From Haliotis asinina (lineage: Eukaryota > Mollusca > Gastropoda > Lepetellida > Haliotidae), in NCBI RefSeq assembly GCF_037392515.1, contig NC_090283.1, forward strand, positions 17,369,001-17,433,000: a stretch of DNA of 64,000 nucleotides, given 5' to 3'. This document shows, one piece after another, positions 18,784 through 34,300 of the stretch. The position numbers and the translations under genes were made by a program. Each line of letters opens with the position of its first letter. Position 1 is the first letter of the stretch. The notes under the pieces were generated by a model that was not told the DNA's origin, did no database searches, and was given only the letters and a program-made list of their open reading frames with translations.

Positions 18784-20279
18784 AATTTTCCAAAGTCTTA
18801 CACTACGTATGGTACTGGGTGTCATTTCCAAAGTCTTACACTACGAATGGTACTGGGTGTCATTTCCAAAGTCTTACACTACGTATGGTACTGGATGTCA
18901 TTTCCAAAGACTTAAACTACGTATGGTACTGGGTGTCAATTCCAAAGTCTCAAACTACGTATGGTACTGGGACTCATTTCCAAAGTCTTAAACTACGTAT
19001 GGTACTGGGTGTCATTTACAAAGTCGTACATTACGGATGGTACTGGGTGTCATTTCCAAAGTCTTACACTACGTATGGTACTGGGTGTCATTTCCAAAGA
19101 CTTAAACTACGTATGGTACTGGGAGTCATTTCCAAACTCTTAAACTACGTATGGTACTGGGAGTCATTTCCAAAGTCTTAAACTACGTATGGTACTGGGA
19201 GTCATTTCCAAAGTCTTAAACTACGTATGGAACTGGGTGTCATTTCCAAAGTCTTACATTACGGATGGTACTGGGTGTCATTTACAAAGTCTTAAACTAC
19301 GTATGGTACTGGGTGTCATTTCCAAAGACTTAAACTACGTATGGTACTGGGTGTCATTTCCAAAGACTTAAACTACGTATGGTACTGGGTGTCATTTCCA
19401 AAGACTTAAACTACGTATGGTACTGGGTGTCATTTACAAAGTCTTAAACTACGTATGGTACTGGGTGTCATTTCCAAAGACTTAAACTACGTATGGTACT
19501 GGGTGTCAATTCCAAAGACTTAAACTACGTATGGTACTGGGTGTCATTTCCAAAGACTTAAACTACGTATGGTACTGGGTGTCATTTACAAAGTCTTAAA
19601 CTACGTATGGTACTGGGTGTCATTTCCAAAGACTTAAACTACGTATGGCACTGGGTGTCATTTACAAAGACTTAAACTACGTATGGTACTGGGTGTCATT
19701 TCAAAAGTCTTAAACTACGTGTGGCACTGGGTGTCATTTTCATACACTTAAACTACGTATGGTACTTGGTGTCATTTCCAAAGTCTTAAACTACGTATGG
19801 TACTGGATGTCATTCACAAAGTCTTAAACTACGTATGGTACTGGGTGTCATTTCCAAAGTCTTAAACTACGTATGGTACTGGGAGTCGTTTCCAAAGTCT
19901 TGAACTACGTATGGTACTGGGTGTCATTTCCAAAGTCTTACATGACGGATGGTACTGGGTGTCATTTCCAAAGTCTTAAACTACGTATGGTACTGGGTGT
20001 CATTTCCAAAGACTTAAAATACGTATGGTACTGGGTGTCATTTCCAAAGACTTAAACTACGTATGGTACTGGGTGTCATTTCCAAAGACTTAAACTACGT
20101 ATGGTACTGGGTGTCATTTCCAAAGACTTAAGCTACGTATGGTACTGGGTGTCATTTCCAAAGTCTTAAACTAAGTATGGTACTGGGTGTCATTTCCAAA
20201 GACTTAAAATACGTATGGTACTGGGTGTCATTTCCAAAGACTTAAACTACGTATGGTACTGGGTGTCATTTACAAAGTT

Positions 20280-23200
20280 TTAAACTACGTATGGTACTGG
20301 GAGTCATTTCCAAAGTCTTAAACTACGTATGGCACTAGGTGTCATTTTCAAAGACTTAAACTACGTATGGTACTGGGTGTCATTTCCAAAGACTTAAACT
20401 ACGTATGGTACTGGGTGTCATTTCCAAAGACTTAAACTACGTATGGTACTGGGTGTCATTTACTAAGTCTTAAACTACGTATGGTACTGGGTGTCATTTC
20501 CAAAGACTAAAACTACGTATGGTCCTGGGTGTCATTTACAAAGTCTTAAACTACGTATGGTACTGGGTGTCATTTACAAAATCTTAAACTACGTATAGTA
20601 CTGGGTGTCATTTACAAAGTCTTGAACTACGTATGGTACTGGGTGTCATTTCAAAAGTCTTAAACTACGTGTGGCACTGGGTGTCATTTACAAAGTCTTA
20701 AACTACGTATGGTACTGGGTGTCATTTCCAAAGACATAAACTACGTATGGTACTGGGTGTCATTTCCAAAGACTTAAACTACGTATGGTACTGGGTGTCA
20801 TTTACAAAGTCTTAAACTACGTATGGTACTGGGAGTCGTTTCCAAAGTCTTACATGACGGATGGTACTGGGTGTCATTTCCAAAGTCTTAAACTACGTTT
20901 GGTACTGGGTGTCATTTCCAAAGTCTTAAACTACGTATGGTACTGGGTGTCATTTCCAAAGACTTAAACTACGTATGGTACTGGGTGTCATTTTCAAAGT
21001 CTTAAACTACGTATGGTACTGGGTGTCATTTACTAAGTCTTAAACTACGTATGGTACTGGGTGTCATTTACAAAGACTTAAACTACGTATGGTCCTGGGT
21101 GTCATTTACAAAGTCTTAAACTACGTATGGTACTGGGTGTCATTTACAAAGTCTTAAACTACGTATAGTACTGGGTGTCATTTACAAAGTCTTAAACTAC
21201 GTATGGTACTGGATGTCATTTACAAAGTCTTAAACTACGTATGGTACTGGGTGTCATTTCCAAAGACTTAAACTACGTATGGTACTGGGTGTCATTTTCA
21301 AAGTCTTAAACTACGTATGGTACTGGATGTCATTTACAAAGTCTTAAACTACCTATGGTACTGGGAGTCATTTTCAAAGTCTTAAACTACGTATGGTACT
21401 GGGTGTCATTTTCAAAGTCTTACATTACGTATGGTACTGGGTGTCATTTCCAAAGTCTTAAACTACGTATGGTACTGGGTGTCATTTCCAAAGACTTAAA
21501 CTACGTATGGTACTGGATGTCATTTCCAAAGACTTAAACTACGTATGGTACTAGGTGTCATTTCCAAAGTTATAGGCTACGTATGGTACTGGGTGTCATT
21601 TACAAAGTTTTAAGCTACGTATGGTACTGGGTGTCATTTCCAAAGTTTTAAACTACGTATGGTACTGGATGTCATTTGCAAAAACTTAAACTACGTATGG
21701 TACTGGGTGTCAGTTCCAAAGTCTTAAACTACGTATGGTACTGGGTGTCATTTCCAAAGACTTAAGCTACGTTTGGTACTGGGTGTGATTTCCAAAGACT
21801 GAAACTACGTATGGTACTGGGTGTCATTTCCAAAGACTTAAACTACGTATGGTACTGGGTGTCATTTACACAGTCTTGAACTACGTATGGTACTGGATGT
21901 CATTTACAAAGACTTAAACTACGTATGGTACTGGGTGTCATTTACACAGTCTTAAACTACGTATGGTACTGGGAGTCATTTCCAAAGTCTTAAACTACGT
22001 ATGGCACTAGGTGTCATTTTCAAAGACTTAAACTACGTATGGTACTGGGTGTCATTTCCAAAGACTTAAACTACGTATGGTACTGGGTGTCATTTCCAAA
22101 GACTTAAACTACGTATGGTACTGGGTGTCATTTACTAAGTCTTAAACTACGTATGGTACTGGGTGTCATTTCCAAAGACTAAAACTACGTATGGTCCTGG
22201 GTGTCATTTACAAAGTCTTAAACTACGTATGGTACTGGGTGTCATTTACAAAATCTTAAACTACGTATAGTACTGGGTGTCATTTACAAAGTCTTGAACT
22301 ACGTATGGTACTGGGTGTCATTTCCAAAGTCTTACATTACGGATGGTACTGGGTGTCATTTACAAAGTCTTAAACTACGTATGGTACTGGGTGTCATTTC
22401 CAAAGACATAAACTACGTATGGTACTGGGTGTCATTTCCAAAGACTTAAACTACGTATGGTACTGGGTGTCATTTACAAAGTCTTAAACTACGTATGGTA
22501 CTGGGAGTCGTTTCCAAAGTCTTACATGACGGATGGTACTGGGTGTCATTTCCAAAGTCTTAAACTACGTTTGGTACTGGGTGTCATTTCCAAAGACTTA
22601 AAATACGTATGGTACTGGGTGTCATTTCCAAAGACTTAAACTACGTATGGTACTGGGTGTCATTTACTAAGTCTTAAACTACGTATGGTACTGGGTGTCA
22701 TTTACAAAGACTTAAACTACGTATGGTCCTGGGTGTCATTTACAAAGTCTTAAACTACGTATGGTACTGGGTGTCATTTACAAAGTCTTAAACTACGTAT
22801 AGTACTGGGTGTCATTTACAAAGTCTTAAACTACGTATGGTACTGGATGTCATTTACAAAGTCTTAAACTACGTATGGTACTGGGTGTCATTTCCAAAGA
22901 CTTAAACTACGTATGGTACTGGGTGTCATTTTCAAAGTCTTAAACTACGTATGGTACTGGATGTCATTTACAAAGTCTTAAACTACCTATGGTACTGGGA
23001 GTCATTTTCAAAGTCTTACACTACGTATGGTACTGGGTGTCATTTTCAAAGTCTTACATTACGTATGGTACTGGGTGTCATTTCCAAAGTCTTAAACTAC
23101 GTATGGTACTGGGTGTCATTTCCAAAGACTTAAACTACGTATGGTACTGGATGTCATTTCCAAAGACTTAAACTACGTATGGTACTAGGTGTCATTTCCA

Positions 23201-23600
23201 AAGTTATAGGCTACGTATGGTACTGGGTGTCATTTACAAAGTTTTAAGCTACGTATGGTACTGGGTGTCATTTCCAAAGTTTTAAACTACGTATGGTACT
23301 GGATGTCATTTGCAAAAACTTAAACTACGTATGGTACTGGGTGTCAGTTCCAAAGTCTTAAACTACGTATGGTACTGGGTGTCATTTCCAAAGACTTAAG
23401 CTACGTTTGGTACTGGGTGTGATTTCCAAAGACTGAAACTACGTATGGTACTGGGTGTCATTTCCAAAGACTTAAACTACGTATGGTACTGGGTGTCATT
23501 TACACAGTCTTGAACTACGTATGGTACTGGATGTCATTTACAAAGATTTAAACTACGTATGGTACTGGGTGTCATTTACACAGTCTTAAACTACGTATGG
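20280..23600. repeat. Duplicated block, 44/43-unit spacing
   Basis: A marker with ACATGACGG recurs at 20851 and 22523 (1672 bp, 44 units). A rare ACCTATGG variant recurs at 21351 and 22985 (1634 bp, 43 units). The same series of variants accompanies both, so a block of about 1.65 kb was duplicated in tandem and one unit was lost or gained between the two markers. Confidence 0.8.
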
Positions 23601-26600
23601 TACTGGGAGTCATTTCCAAACTCTTAAACTACGTATGGTACTGGGAGTCATTTCCCAAGTCTTAAACTACGTATGGTACTGGGAGTCATTTCCAAAGTCT
23701 TAAACTACGTATGGTACTGGGTGTCATTTCCAAAGTCTTTCATTACGGATGGTACTGGGTGTCATTTACAAAGTCTTAAACTACGTATGGTACTGGGTGT
23801 CATTTCCAAAGTCTTAAACTATATATGGTACTGGGTGTCACTTCCATAGACTTAAGCTACGTATGGCATTGGGTGTCATTTCCAAAGTTTTAAGCTACGG
23901 ATGGTACTAGGTGTCATTTCCAAAGCTATAGGCTACGTATGGTACTGGGTGTCATTTACAAAGTTTTAAGCTACGTGTGGTACTGGGTGTCATTTCCAAA
24001 GTTTTAAACTACGTATGGTACTGGATGTCATTTGCAAAAACTTAAACTACGTATGGTACTGGGTGTCAGTTCCAAAGTCTTTAACTACGTATGGTACTGG
24101 GTGTCATTTCCAAAGACTTAAGCTACGTTTGGTACTGGGTGTGATTTCCAAAGACTTAAACTACGTATGGTACTGGGTGTCATTTACAAAGACTTAAACT
24201 ACGTATGGTACTGGGTGTCATTTACACAGTCTTAAACTACGTATGGTACTGGGTGTCATTTACAAAGACTTAAACTACGTATGGTACTGGGTGTCATTTA
24301 CACAGTCTTAAACTACGTATGGTACTGGGAGTCATTTCCAAACTCTTAAACTACGTATGGTACTGGGAGTCATTTCCCAAGTCTTAAACTACGTATGGTA
24401 CTGGGAGTCATTTCCAAAGTCTTAAACTACGTATGGTACTGGGTGTCATTTCGAAAGTCTTACATTACGGATGGTACTGGGTGTCATTTACAAAGTCTTA
24501 AACTACGTATGGTACTGGGTGTCATTTCCAAAGACTTAAACTACGTATGGTACTGGGTGTCATTTCCAAAGACTTAAACTACGTATGGTACTGGGTGTCA
24601 TTTCCAAAGACTAAAACTACGTATGGTACTGGGTGTCATTTACAAAGTCTTAAACTACGTATGGTACTGGGTGTCATTTCCAAAGACTTAAACTACGTAT
24701 GGTACTGGGTGTCATTTACAAAGACTTAAACTACGTATGGTACTGGGTGTCATTTCCAAAGACTTAAACTACGTATGGTACTGGGTGTCATTTACAAAGT
24801 CTTAAACTACGTATGGTACTGGGTGTCATTTCCAAAGACTTAAAATACGTGTGGTACTGGGTGTCATTTACAAAGTCTTAAACTACGTATGGTACTGGGT
24901 GTCATTTCAAAAGTCTTAAACTACGTGTGGTACTGGGTGTCATTTTCATACACTTAAACTACGTATGGTACTTGGTGTCATTTCCAAAGTCTTAAACTAC
25001 GTATGGTACTGGATGTCATTTACAAAGTCTTAAACTACGTATGGTACTGGGTGTCATTTCCAAAGTCTTAAACTACGTATGGCACTGGGAGTCATTTCCA
25101 AAGTCTTAAACTACGTATGGTACTGGGAGTCGTTTCCAAAGTCTTGAACTACGTATGGTACTGGGTGTCATTTCCAAAGACTTAAACTACGTATGGTACT
25201 GGGTGTCATTTACAAAGACTTAAACTACGTATGGTACTGGGTGTCATTTCCAAAGACTTAAACTACGTATGGTACTGGGTGTCATTTACAAAGTCTTAAA
25301 CTACGTATGGTACTGGGTGTCATTTCCAAAGACTTAAACTACGTATGGTACTGGGTGTCATTTACAAAGACTTAAACTACGTATGGTACTGGGTGTCATT
25401 TCCAAAGACTTAAACTACGTATGGTACTGGGTGTCATTTACAAAGTCTTAAACTACGTATGGTACTGGGTGTCATTTCCAAAGTCTTAAACTACGAATGG
25501 TACTGGGTGTCATTTCAAAAGTCTTAAACTACGTGTGGTACTGGGTGTCATTTTCATACACTTAAACTACGCATGGTGCTTGGTGTCATTTCCAAAGTCT
25601 TAAACTACGTATGGTACTGGATGTCATTTACAAAGTCTTAAACTACGTATGGTACTGGGTGTCATTTCCAAAGTCTTATAATACGTATGGCACTGGGAGT
25701 CATTTCCAAAGTCTTAAACTACGTATGGCACTGGGAGTCGTTTCCAAAGTCTTGAACTACGTATGGTACTGGGTGTCATTTCCAAAGTCTTACATGACGG
25801 ATGGTACTGGCTGTCATTTCCAAAGTCTTAAACTACGTATGGTACTGGGTGTCATTTCCAAAGACTTAAACTACGTATGGTACTGGGAGTCATTTCCAAA
25901 GTCTTAAACTACGTATGGCACTAGGTGTCATTTCCAAAGACTTAAACTACGTATGGTACTGGGTGTCATTTCCAAAGACTTAAACTACGTATGGTACTGG
26001 GTGTCATTTCCAAAGACTTGAACTACGTATGGTACTGGGTGTCATTTACTAAGTCTTAAACTACGTATGGTACTGGGTGTCATTTCCAAAGACTTAAACT
26101 ACGTATGGTCCTGGGTGTCATTTACAAAGTCTTGAACTACGTATGGTACTGGGTGTCATTTACAAAGTCTTAAACTACGTGTGGTACTGGGTGTCATTTC
26201 CAAAGACTTAAACTACGTATGGTACTGGATGTCATTTACAAAGTCTTAAACTACGTATGGTACTGGGTGTCATGTCCAAAGACTTAAACTACGTATGGTA
26301 CTGGGTGTCATTTTCAAAGTCTTAAACTACGTATGGTACTGGGTGTCATTTACAAAGTCTTAAACTACGTATGGTACTGGGAGGCATTTCCAAAGTCTTA
26401 CATTACGTATGGTACTGGGTGTCATTTCCAAAGTCATAAACTACGTATGGTACTGGGTGTCATTTCCAAAGACTTAAACTACGTATGGTACTGGTTGTCA
26501 TTTCAAAAGTCTTAAAGTACGTGTGGTACTGGGTGTCATTTACAAAGTCTTAAACTACGTACGGTACTGGGTGTTATTTCCAAAGACTTAAACTACGTAT

Positions 26601-28329
26601 GGTACTGGGTGTCATTTACAAAGTCTTAAACTACGTATGGTACTGGGTGTCATTTCCAAAGTCTTAAACTACGTATGGCACTGGGAGTCATTTCCAAAGT
26701 CTTAAACTACGTATGGTACTGGGAGTCGTTTCCAAAGTCTTGAACTACGTATGGTACTGGGTGTCATTTCCAAAGACTTAAACTACGTATGGTACTGGGT
26801 GTCATTTACAAAGACTTAAACTACGTATGGTACTGGGTGTCATTTCCAAAGACTTAAACTACGTATGGTACTGGGTGTCATTTACAAAGTCTTAAACTAC
26901 GTATGGTACTGGGTGTCATTTCCAAAGACTTAAACTACGTATGGTACTGGGTGTCATTAACAAAGACTTAAACTACGTATGGTACTGGGTGTCATTTCCA
27001 AAGACTTAAACTACGTATGGTACTGGGTGTCATTTACAAAGTCTTAAACTACGTATGGTACTGGGTGTCATTTCCAAAGACTTAAACTACGTATGGTACT
27101 GGGTGTCATTTCCAAAGACTTAAACTACGTATGGTACTGGGTGTCATTTCAAAAGTCTTAAACTACGTGTGGTACTGGGTGTCATTTTCATACACTTAAA
27201 CTACGCATGGTGCTTGGTGTCATTTCCAAAGTCTTAAACTACGTATGGTACTGGATGTCATTTACAAAGTCTTAAACTACGTATGGTACTGGGTGTCATT
27301 TTCAAAGTCTTAAAATACGTATGGCACTGGGAGTCATTTCCAAAGTCTTAAACTACGTATGGTACTGGGTGTCATTTCAAAAGTCTTGAACTACGTATGG
27401 TACTGGGTGTCATTTCCAAAGTCTTACATGACGGATGGTACTGGCTGTCATTTCCAAAGTCTTAAACTACGTATGGTACTGGGTGTCATTTCCAAAGACT
27501 TAAAATACGTATGGTACTGGGTGTCATTTCCAAAGACTTAAACTACGTATGGTACTGGGTGTCATTTCCAAAGACTTAAACTACGTATGGTACTGGGTGT
27601 CATTTCCAAAGTCTTAAACTACGTATGGTACTGGATGTCATTTACAAAGTCTTAAACTACGTATGGTACTGGGAGTCATTTCCAAAGTCTTAAACTACGT
27701 ATGGCACTAGGTGTCATTTCCAAAGACTTAAACTACGTCTGGTACTGGGTGTCATTTCCAAAGACTTAAACTACGTATGGTACTGGGTGTCATTTCCAAA
27801 GACTTGAACTACGTATGGTACTGGGTGTCATTTACTAAGTCTTAAACTACGTATGGTACTGGGTGTCATTTCCAAAGACTTAAACTAGGTATGGTCCTGG
27901 GTGTCATTTACAAAGTCTTGAACTACGTGTGGTACTGGGTGTCATTTACAAAGTCTTAAACTACGTATAGTACTGGGTGTCATTTCCAAAGACTTAAACT
28001 ACGTATGGTACTGGATGTCATTTACAAAGTCTTGAACTACGTATGGTACTGGGTGTCATGTCCAAAGACTTAAACTACGTATGGTACTGGGTGTCATTTT
28101 CAAAGTCTTAAACTACGTATGGTACTGGATGTCATTTACAAAGTCTTAAACTACGTATGGTACTGGGAGTCATTTTCAAAGTCTTAAACTACGTATGGTA
28201 CTGGGTGTCATTTCCAAAGTCTTACATTACGTATGGTACTGGGTGTCATTTCCAAAGTCTTAAACTACGTATGGTACTGGGTGTCATTTCCAAAGACTTA
28301 AAGTACGTATGGTACTGGTTGTCATTTCA

Positions 28330-31300
28330 AAAGTCTTAAACTACGTATGGTACTGGGTGTCATTTACAAAGTCTTAAACTACGTATGGTACTGGGTGTCA
28401 TTTCCAAAGACTTAAACTACGTATGGTACTGGGTGTCATTTACAAAGTCTTAAACTACGTATGGTACTGGGTGTCATTTCCAAAGACTTAAACTACGTAT
28501 GGTACTGGGTGTCATTTCCAAAGACTTAATCTACGTATGGTACTGGGTGTCATTTCAAAAGTCTTAAACTACGTGTGGTACTGGGTGTCATTTTCATACA
28601 CTTAAACTACGCATGGTGCTTGGTGTCATTTCCAAAGTCTTAAACTACGTATGGTACTGGATGTCATTTACAAAGTCTTAAACTACGTATGGTACTGGGT
28701 GTCATTTCCAAAGTCTTAAACTACGTATAGCACTGGGAGTCATTTCCAAAGTCTTAAACTATGTATGGTACTGGGAGTCGTTTCCAAAGTCTTGAACTAC
28801 GTATGGTACTGGGTGTCATTTCCAAAGTCTTACATGACGGATGGTACTGGCTGTCATTTCCAAAGTCTTAAACTACGTATGGTACTGGGTGTCATGTCCA
28901 AAGACTTAAACTACGTATGGTACTGGGTGTCATTTTCAAAGTCTTAAACTACGTATGGTACTGGATGTCATTTACAAAGTCTTAAACTACGTATGGTACT
29001 GGGTGTCATTTCCAAAGACTTAAGCTACGTATGGTACTGGGTTTGATTTCCAAAGTCTTAAACTACGTATGGTACTGGGTGTCATTTCCAAAGACTTAAA
29101 ATACGTATGGTACTGGGTGTCATTTCCAAAGACTTAAACTACGTATGGTACTGGATGTCATTTACAAAGTCTTAAACTACGTATGGTACTGGGAGTCATT
29201 TCCAAAGTCTTAAAGTACGTATGGCACTAGGTGTCATTTCCAAAGACTTAAACTACGTATGGTACTGGGTGTCATTTCCAAAGACTTAAACTACGTATGG
29301 TACTGGGTGTCATTTCCAAAGACTTGAACTACGTATGGTACTGGGTGTCATTTACAAAGTCTCAAACTACGTATGGTACTGGGTGTCATTTACAAAGACT
29401 TAAACTACGTATGGTCCTGGGTGTCATTTACAAAGTCTTGAACTACGTATGGTACTGGGTGTCTTTTACAAAGTCTCAAACTACGTATAGTACTGGGTGT
29501 CATTTCCAAAGACTTAAACTACGTATGGTACTGGATGTCATTTACAAAGTCTTAAACTACGTATGGTACTGGGTGTCATGTCCAAAGACTTAAACTACGT
29601 ATGGTACTGGGTGTCATTTTCAAAGTCTTAAACTACGTATGGTACTGGATGTCATTTACAAAGTCTTAAACTACGTATGGTACTGGGAGTCATTTTCAAA
29701 GTCTTAAACTACGTATGGTACTGGGTGTCATTTCCAAAGTCTTACATTACGTATGGTACTAGGTGTCATTTCCAAAGTCTTAAACTACGTATGGTACTGG
29801 GTGTCATTTCCAAAGACTTAAACTACGTATGGTACTGGGTGTCATTTCCAAAGACTTAAACTACGTATGGTACTGGGTGTCATTTCCAAAGACTTAAACT
29901 ACGTATGGTACTGGGTGTCATTTCCAAAGACTTAAACTACGTATGGTACTGGGTGTCATGTCCAAAGACTTAAACTACGTATGGTACTGGGTGTCATTTC
30001 AAAGTCTTAAACTACGTATGGTACTGGATGTCATTTACAAAGTCTTGAACTACGTATGGTACTGGGTGTCATTTACAAAGTCTTAAACTACGTATAGTAC
30101 TGGGTGTCATTTCCAAAGACTTAAACTACGTATGGTACTGGATGTCATTTACAAAGTCTTAAACTACGTATGGTACTGGGTGTCATGTCCAAAGACTTAA
30201 ACTACGTATGGTACTGGGTGTCATTTTCAAAGTCTTAAACTACTAATGTACTGGATGTCATTTACAAAGTCTTAAACTACGTATGGTACTGGGAGTCATT
30301 TTCAAAGTCTTAAACTACGTATGGTACTGGGTGTCATTTCCAAAGTCTTACATTACGTATGGTACTGGGTGTCATTTCCAAAGTCTTAAACTACGTATGG
30401 TACTGGGTGTCATTTCCAAAGACTTAAACTACGTATGGTACTGGGTGTCATTTCCAAAGACTTAAACTACGTATGGTACTGGGTGTCATTTCCAAAGACT
30501 TAAACTACGTATGGTACTGGGTGTCATGTCCAAAGACTTAAACTACGTATGGTACTGGGTGTCATTTCAAAGTCTTAAACTACGTATGGTACTGGATGTC
30601 ATTTACAAAGTCTTGAACTACGTATGGTACTGGGTGTCATTTACAAAGTCTTAAACTACGTATAGTACTGGGTGTCATTTCCAAAGACTTAAACTACGTA
30701 TGGTACTGGATGTCATTTACAAAGTCTTAAACTACGTATGGTACTGGGTGTCATGTCCAAAGACTTAAACTACGTATGGTACTGGGTGTCATTTTCAAAG
30801 TCTTAAACTACTAATGTACTGGATGTCATTTACAAAGTCTTAAACTACGTATGGTACTGGGAGTCATTTTCAAAGTCTTAAACTACGTATGGTACTGGGT
30901 GTCATTTCCAAAGTCTTACATTACGTATGGTACTGGGTGTCATTTCCAAAGTCTTAAACTACGTATGGTACTGGGTGTCATTTCCAAAGACTTAAACTAC
31001 GTATGGTACTGGGTGTCATTTCCAAAGACTTAAACTACGTATGGTACTGGGTGTCATTTCCAAAGACTTAAGCTACGTTTGGTACTAGGTGTGATTTCCA
31101 AAGACTTAAGCTACGTTTGGTACTGGGTGTCATTTCCAAAGTCTTAAACTAAATATGGTACTGGGTGTCACTTCCAAAGACTTAAGCTACGTATGGTATT
31201 GGGTGTCATTTCCAAAGTTTTAAGCTACGGATGGTACTAGGTGTCATTTCCAAAGTTATAGGCTACGCATGGTACTGGGTGTCATTTGCAAAGTTTTAAG

Positions 31301-34300
31301 CTACGTATGGTACTGGGTGTCATTTCCAAAGTTTTAAACTACGTATGGTACTGGATGTCATTTGCAAAAACTTAAACTACGTATGGCACTGGGTGTCAGT
31401 TCCAAAGTCTTAAACTACGTATGGTACTGGGTGTCATTTCCAAAGACTAAAGCTACGTTTGGTACTGGGTTTGATTTCCAAAGACTTAAACTACGTATGG
31501 TACTGGGTGTCATTTACACAGTCTTAAACTACGTATGGTACTGGATGTCATTTCCAAAGACTTAAACTACGAAAGGTACTGGGTGTCATTTACAAAGTCT
31601 TAAACTACGTATGGTACTGGGTGTCATTTCAAACGTCTTAAACTACGTTTGGTACTGGGTGTCATTTACAAAGTCTTAAACTACGAATGGTACCGGATGT
31701 CATTTACAAAGTCTTAAACTACGCATGGTACTGGGTGTCATTTCCAAAGACTTAAACTACGTATGGTACTGGGTGTCATTTGCAAAGTCTTAAACTACGT
31801 ATGGTACTGGGTGTCATTTACAAAGTCTTAAACTACGTATGGTACTGGGTGTCATTTCCAAAGACTTAAAATACGTATGGTACTGGGTGTCATTTCCAAA
31901 GACTTAAACTACGTATGGTACTGGGTGTCATTTCCAAAGACTTAAACTACGTATGGTACTGGGTGTCATTTCCAAAGACTTAAGCTACGTATGGTACTGG
32001 GTGTCATTTCCAAAGTCTTAAACTACGTATGGTACTGGGTGTCATTTCCAAAGACTTAAAATACGTATGGTACTGGGTGTCATTTCCAAAGACTTAAACT
32101 ACGTATGGTACTGGATGTCATTTACAAAGTTTTAAACTACGTATGGTACTGGGAGTCATTTCCAAAGTCTTAAACTACGTATGGCACTTGGTGTCATTTC
32201 CAAAGACTTAAACTACGTATGGTACTGGGTGTCATTTCCAAAGACTTAAACTACGTATGGTACTGGGTGTCATTTCCAAAGACTTGAACTACGTATGGTA
32301 CTGGGTGTCATTTACTAAGTCTTAAACTACGTATGGTACTGGGTGTCATTTCCAAAGACTTAAACTACGTATGGTACTGGGTGTCATTTCCAAAGACTTA
32401 AACTACGTATGGTACTGGGTGTCATTTCCAAAGTCTTAAACTACGTATGGTACTGGGTGTCATTTCCAAAGACTTAAAGTACGTATGGTACTGGTTGTCA
32501 TTTCAAAAGTCTTAAACTACGTATGGTACTGGGTGTCATTTACAAAGTCTTAAACTACGTATGGTACTGGGTGTCATTTCCAAAGACTTAAACTACGTAT
32601 GGTACTGGGTGTCATTTACAAAGTCTTAAACTACGTATGGTACTGGGTGTCATTTCCAAAGACTTAAACTACGTATGGTACTGGGTGTCATTTCCAAAGA
32701 CTTAAACTACGTATGGTACTGGGTGTCATTTCAAAAGTCTTAAACTACGTGTGGTACTGGGTGTCATTTTCATACACTTAAACTACGCATGGTGCTTGGT
32801 GTCATTTCCAAAGTCTTAAACTACGTATGGTACTGGATGTCATTTACAAAGTCTTAAACTACGTATGGTACTGGGTGTCATTTCCAAAGTCTTAAACTAC
32901 GTATAGCACTGGGAGTCATTTCCAAAGTCTTAAACTACGTATGGTACTGGGAGTCGTTTCCAAAGTCTTGAACTACGTATGGTACTGGGTGTCATTTCCA
33001 AAGTCTTACATGACGGATGGTACTGGCTGTCATTTCCAAAGTCTTAAACTACGTATGGTACTGGGTGTCATGTCCAAAGACTTAAACTACGTATGGTACT
33101 GGGTGTCATTTTCAAAGTCTTAAACTACGTATGGTACTGGATGTCATTTACAAAGTCTTAAACTACGTATGGTACTGGGTGTCATTTCCAAAGACTTAAG
33201 CTACGTATGGTACTGGGTGTCATTTCCAAAGTCTTAAACTACGTATGGTACTGGGTGTCATTTCCAAAGACTTAAAATACGTATGGTACTGGGTGTCATT
33301 TCCAAAGACTTAAACTACGTATGGTACTGGATGTCATTTACAAAGTCTTAAACTACGTATGGTACTGGGTGTCATTTCCAAAGTCTTAAAGTACGTATGG
33401 CACTAGGTGTCATTTCCAAAGACTTAAACTACGTATGGTACTGGGTGTCATTTCCAAAGACTTAAACTACGTATGGTACTGGGTGTCATTTCCAAAGACT
33501 TGAACTACGTATGGTACTGGGTGTCATTTACAAAGTCTCAAACTACGTATGGTACTGGGTGTCATTTACAAAGACTTAAAGTACGTATGGTCCTGGGTGT
33601 CATTTACAAAGTCTTGAACTACGTATGGTACTGGGTGTCTTTTACAAAGTCTCAAACTACGTATAGTACTGGGTGTCATTTCCAAAGACTTAAACTACGT
33701 ATGGTACTGGATGTCATTTACAAAGTCTTAAACTACGTATGGTACTGGGTGTCATGTCCAAAGACTTAAACTACGTATGGTACTGGGTGTCATTTTCAAA
33801 GTCTTAAACTACGTATGGTACTGGATGTCATTTACAAAGTCTTAAACTACGTATGGTACTGGGAGTCATTTTCAAAGTCTTAAACTACGTATGGTACTGG
33901 GTGTCATTTCCAAAGTCTTACATTACGTATGGTACTAGGTGTCATTTCCAAAGTCTTAAACTACGTATGGTACTGGGTGTCATTTCCAAAGACTTAAACT
34001 ACGTATGGTACTGGGTGTCATTTCCAAAGACTTAAACTACGTATGGTACTGGGTGTCATTTCCAAAGACTTAAACTACGTATGGTACTGGGTGTCATTTC
34101 CAAAGACTTAAACTACGTATGGTACTGGGTGTCATGTCCAAAGACTTAAACTACGTATGGTACTGGGTGTCATTTCAAAGTCTTAAACTACGTATGGTAC
34201 TGGATGTCATTTACAAAGTCTTGAACTACGTATGGTACTGGGTGTCATTTACAAAGTCTTAAACTACGTATAGTACTGGGTGTCATTTCCAAAGACTTAA